From positions 1 through 6,787 of the forward strand of contig JASEIZ010000113.1 of assembly GCA_030017395.1 (NCBI GenBank): 6,787 nucleotides of DNA, written 5' to 3'. The notes beneath the pieces were generated by a model. That model was not told where the DNA came from. It did not search any database and was given only the letters and a program-made list of their open reading frames with translations. The DNA is from Desulfobacterales bacterium (GTDB lineage Bacteria > Desulfobacterota > Desulfobacteria > Desulfobacterales > ETH-SRB1). Of the stretch, positions 5,524-6,787 are shown one piece after another. The position numbers and the translations under genes were made by a program. Numbering within the stretch: position 1 is the first letter of the stretch; each line of letters opens with the position of its first letter.

Positions 5524-6681
5524 CTAAGACAAGTAAATCCTTGGAACACGATCGGCTATCGCAGATATAATCTCGTAATTAATTGTATTGATGCTTGAAG
5601 CTATTTCATCAACAGTTATAGAAGCATCGCCCTGTTTGCCGAAAATTACCACCTCGTCTTCAAGTGAAATCTCCGGAATATCTCCGACATCCAGCATTGT
5701 CATATCCATGCATACACGGCCAATAATCGGTGCTTTGCGACCGCAGACCAGCATGTGGCCACGAGAAGACAGAAGGCGGCTAAATCCGTCCGCATACCCG
5801 ATGGGCACGGTGGCAATTGTTGTGGCCTTTTGGGTCTCATAGGTAATTCCATAACTGACCTTAAATCCAGCCGGAACCTTTTTTAAATGAATTATCCTTG
5901 CCTTAAGCTCCATGGCCGGCTTTAGATTAATCCGGCTTCTATCAACATTGTCGGATGTGTATAAACCATAAATCGATATGCCGGTTCTAACCATATCAAG
6001 ATGTGTTTCCGGCATATCTATCACTGCCGCACTGTTTGCAGCATGTTTAACAGAAAATTCCATGCCCGCATTTTTAAGCTGCTTAATAAAGTTAATAAAT
6101 ATTGCAAGCTGATTTTCAGTATAAGATTTATCCGGGCTGTCAGCAGAAGCAAAATGTGTATATATGCCGTTAATTTCAAGGTTTTTAAGACGCGCAATTA
6201 ATTCTACTTCATGCACGGCATTATCAACACCCCTGCTTGATTGCGAAGCGTGGAAACAATCAGGCAGCACGCCGAGCCTTCCCATTCCAGTGTCCACTTT
6301 AAGATGCACCCTGATTTTTTTACCGAATGAGCTCGCCGCCGCAGACAGGGCATTAGCTGTTTTGTATGAATAAACGGTTTGTGTGAGATCAAACTCAACA
6401 AGCTCTCCGGCCATGTTCGGAGGAGTATAGCTGAAAACCAGAATCGGCGCATCAAAACCGGCCTTTCTAAGCTCAATGCCTTCACTCGCTCTTGCTACAC
6501 CAAGAGCCTGGGCGCCGCTTTCCAAAGCCTTTCCCGCCACTTCAATAAGACCATGGCCGTATGCATTAGCTTTTACAACAGCCATAAGACGAGAATCCGG
6601 ACTTGTTATTCGCCTCAATTCGCGAACATTATGCGCTATATCCTCAAGATCAACTTCCGCCCATATAATAGGATGTTGCAA
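5524..6681 (-). CDS. alr: Alanine racemase
   Basis: 385 residues, full length. A PLP-dependent enzyme that interconverts L- and D-alanine, supplying D-Ala for peptidoglycan. The N-terminal TIM barrel carries the PLP lysine in AVVKANAYGHG (Lys37). KVDTGMGRLG (128-137), NGIYTHFASAD (171-181) and MVRTGISIYG (230-239) are conserved barrel segments. The C-terminal beta domain begins near 250 and holds the second catalytic base in VSYGITY (Tyr277), then VPIGYADGF (292-300) and RVCMDMTMLDVG (322-333). The start codon is TTG: GGAGG lies 7 nt upstream, and the only nearby ATG (6695-6693) is in another frame. It abuts the sigma factor gene with no gap. All key residues are present. Confidence 0.97.
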   Translation of the reverse strand: MQHPIIWAEVDLEDIAHNVRELRRITSPDSRLMAVVKANAYGHGLIEVAGKALESGAQALGVARASEGIELRKAGFDAPILVFSYTPPNMAGELVEFDLTQTVYSYKTANALSAAASSFGKKIRVHLKVDTGMGRLGVLPDCFHASQSSRGVDNAVHEVELIARLKNLEINGIYTHFASADSPDKSYTENQLAIFINFIKQLKNAGMEFSVKHAANSAAVIDMPETHLDMVRTGISIYGLYTSDNVDRSRINLKPAMELKARIIHLKKVPAGFKVSYGITYETQKATTIATVPIGYADGFSRLLSSRGHMLVCGRKAPIIGRVCMDMTMLDVGDIPEISLEDEVVIFGKQGDASITVDEIASSINTINYEIISAIADRVPRIYLS

Positions 6682-6688
6682 AAGCCGG

Positions 6689-6693
6689 CCTCC
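6689..6693 (-). promoter_or_regulatory. Ribosome binding site fixing the TTG start of alr
   Basis: GGAGG read on the minus strand at 6693-6689, with 7 nt to the TTG at 6681-6679. The strong site and ideal spacing support the TTG. The out-of-frame ATG at 6695-6693 overlaps this site and cannot start alr. Confidence 0.75.
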
Positions 6694-6726
6694 ATAAAAG
6701 TGTTTTTTATGAAACCATCAATATTT

Positions 6727-6787
6727 GATGAACTCGTAAAAAGTCTTGAAATCGTCATGCCGGACTTGATAAGCCTGCCCCGTACTT
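6727..6787. repeat. Fragment of a dispersed intergenic repeat (degenerate)
   Basis: The segment starting GATGAACTCGTAAAAAGTC, continuing with ATCGTCATGCCGGACTTGAT, resembles a dispersed repeat type (ACTCGTAAAAAGTC ... CGTCATTCCGG ...) that I recall as common between genes in Desulfobacterota. The copy is cut by the window edge, so its right end and any inverted partner are not visible. Just before it, CATCAA (6716-6721) and TTGATG (6725-6730) form a 6-bp inverted repeat with a 3-base loop. Identification is from memory of such repeats. Confidence 0.5.

Noticed and set aside
1..6787. CRISPR array, insertion sequence, tRNA or rRNA genes
   Set aside because: No regularly spaced direct repeats, transposase frames or recognisable RNA gene sequence were seen on either strand.

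Overview
The window looks like a piece of a Desulfobacterota (deltaproteobacterial) chromosome. The clues are gene content (ArsM, a CcdA-like protein, a rhodanese/MauE/DUF1573 trio, and a small exported protein with a DENGDGICDN motif) and a degenerate copy, at the right edge, of a dispersed repeat type that I associate with sulfate-reducer genomes. This placement is an inference. Nothing in the window names a species, and no selA, selB, selC or selD gene lies inside it.

Left half (1-3646), plus strand: what looks like one operon of six genes, entered midway and closed by a hairpin terminator. In order: the end of a CcdA/DsbD-type membrane thiol-electron carrier, a lipoprotein-like thioredoxin, an arsenite methyltransferase (ArsM), a membrane-anchored rhodanese, a MauE/DoxX-type membrane protein with a CxC motif, and an exported DUF1573 protein. 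The central observation is that two of these genes appear broken by an in-frame TGA but are very probably selenoprotein genes. In ArsM the TGA (1671-1673) replaces a conserved arsenic-binding cysteine (human AS3MT Cys206 / CmArsM Cys224). In the DUF1573 protein the TGA (3076-3078) replaces the first cysteine of the CGCT signature. In both cases homology continues in the same frame after the TGA, and an RNA hairpin usable as a bacterial SECIS lies just downstream. The ArsM hairpin is textbook quality: 7 perfect base pairs with a GG-starting six-base loop, 20 nt after the UGA. A conventional gene caller would split each gene into two or truncate it.

Taken together the operon reads as a thiol/selenol redox pathway across the inner membrane, tied to arsenic methylation. 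The CcdA-like protein would move electrons outward to the thioredoxin lipoprotein, MauE and the rhodanese would add further membrane and periplasmic thiol chemistry, the Sec-DUF1573 protein would act in the periplasm, and Sec-ArsM would methylate arsenite in the cytoplasm. The order of electron flow is inference.

Right half (3658-6681), minus strand: alanine racemase (alr, TTG start), an ECF sigma factor whose ATG abuts the alr stop codon, a three-helix membrane protein that may be its anti-sigma partner, and after a 289-nt AT-rich gap containing several inverted repeats, a 65-residue exported protein with a calcium-loop-like motif. The two halves converge at the 3602-3646 hairpin. The final ~100 bases hold the alr upstream region and the dispersed-repeat fragment.
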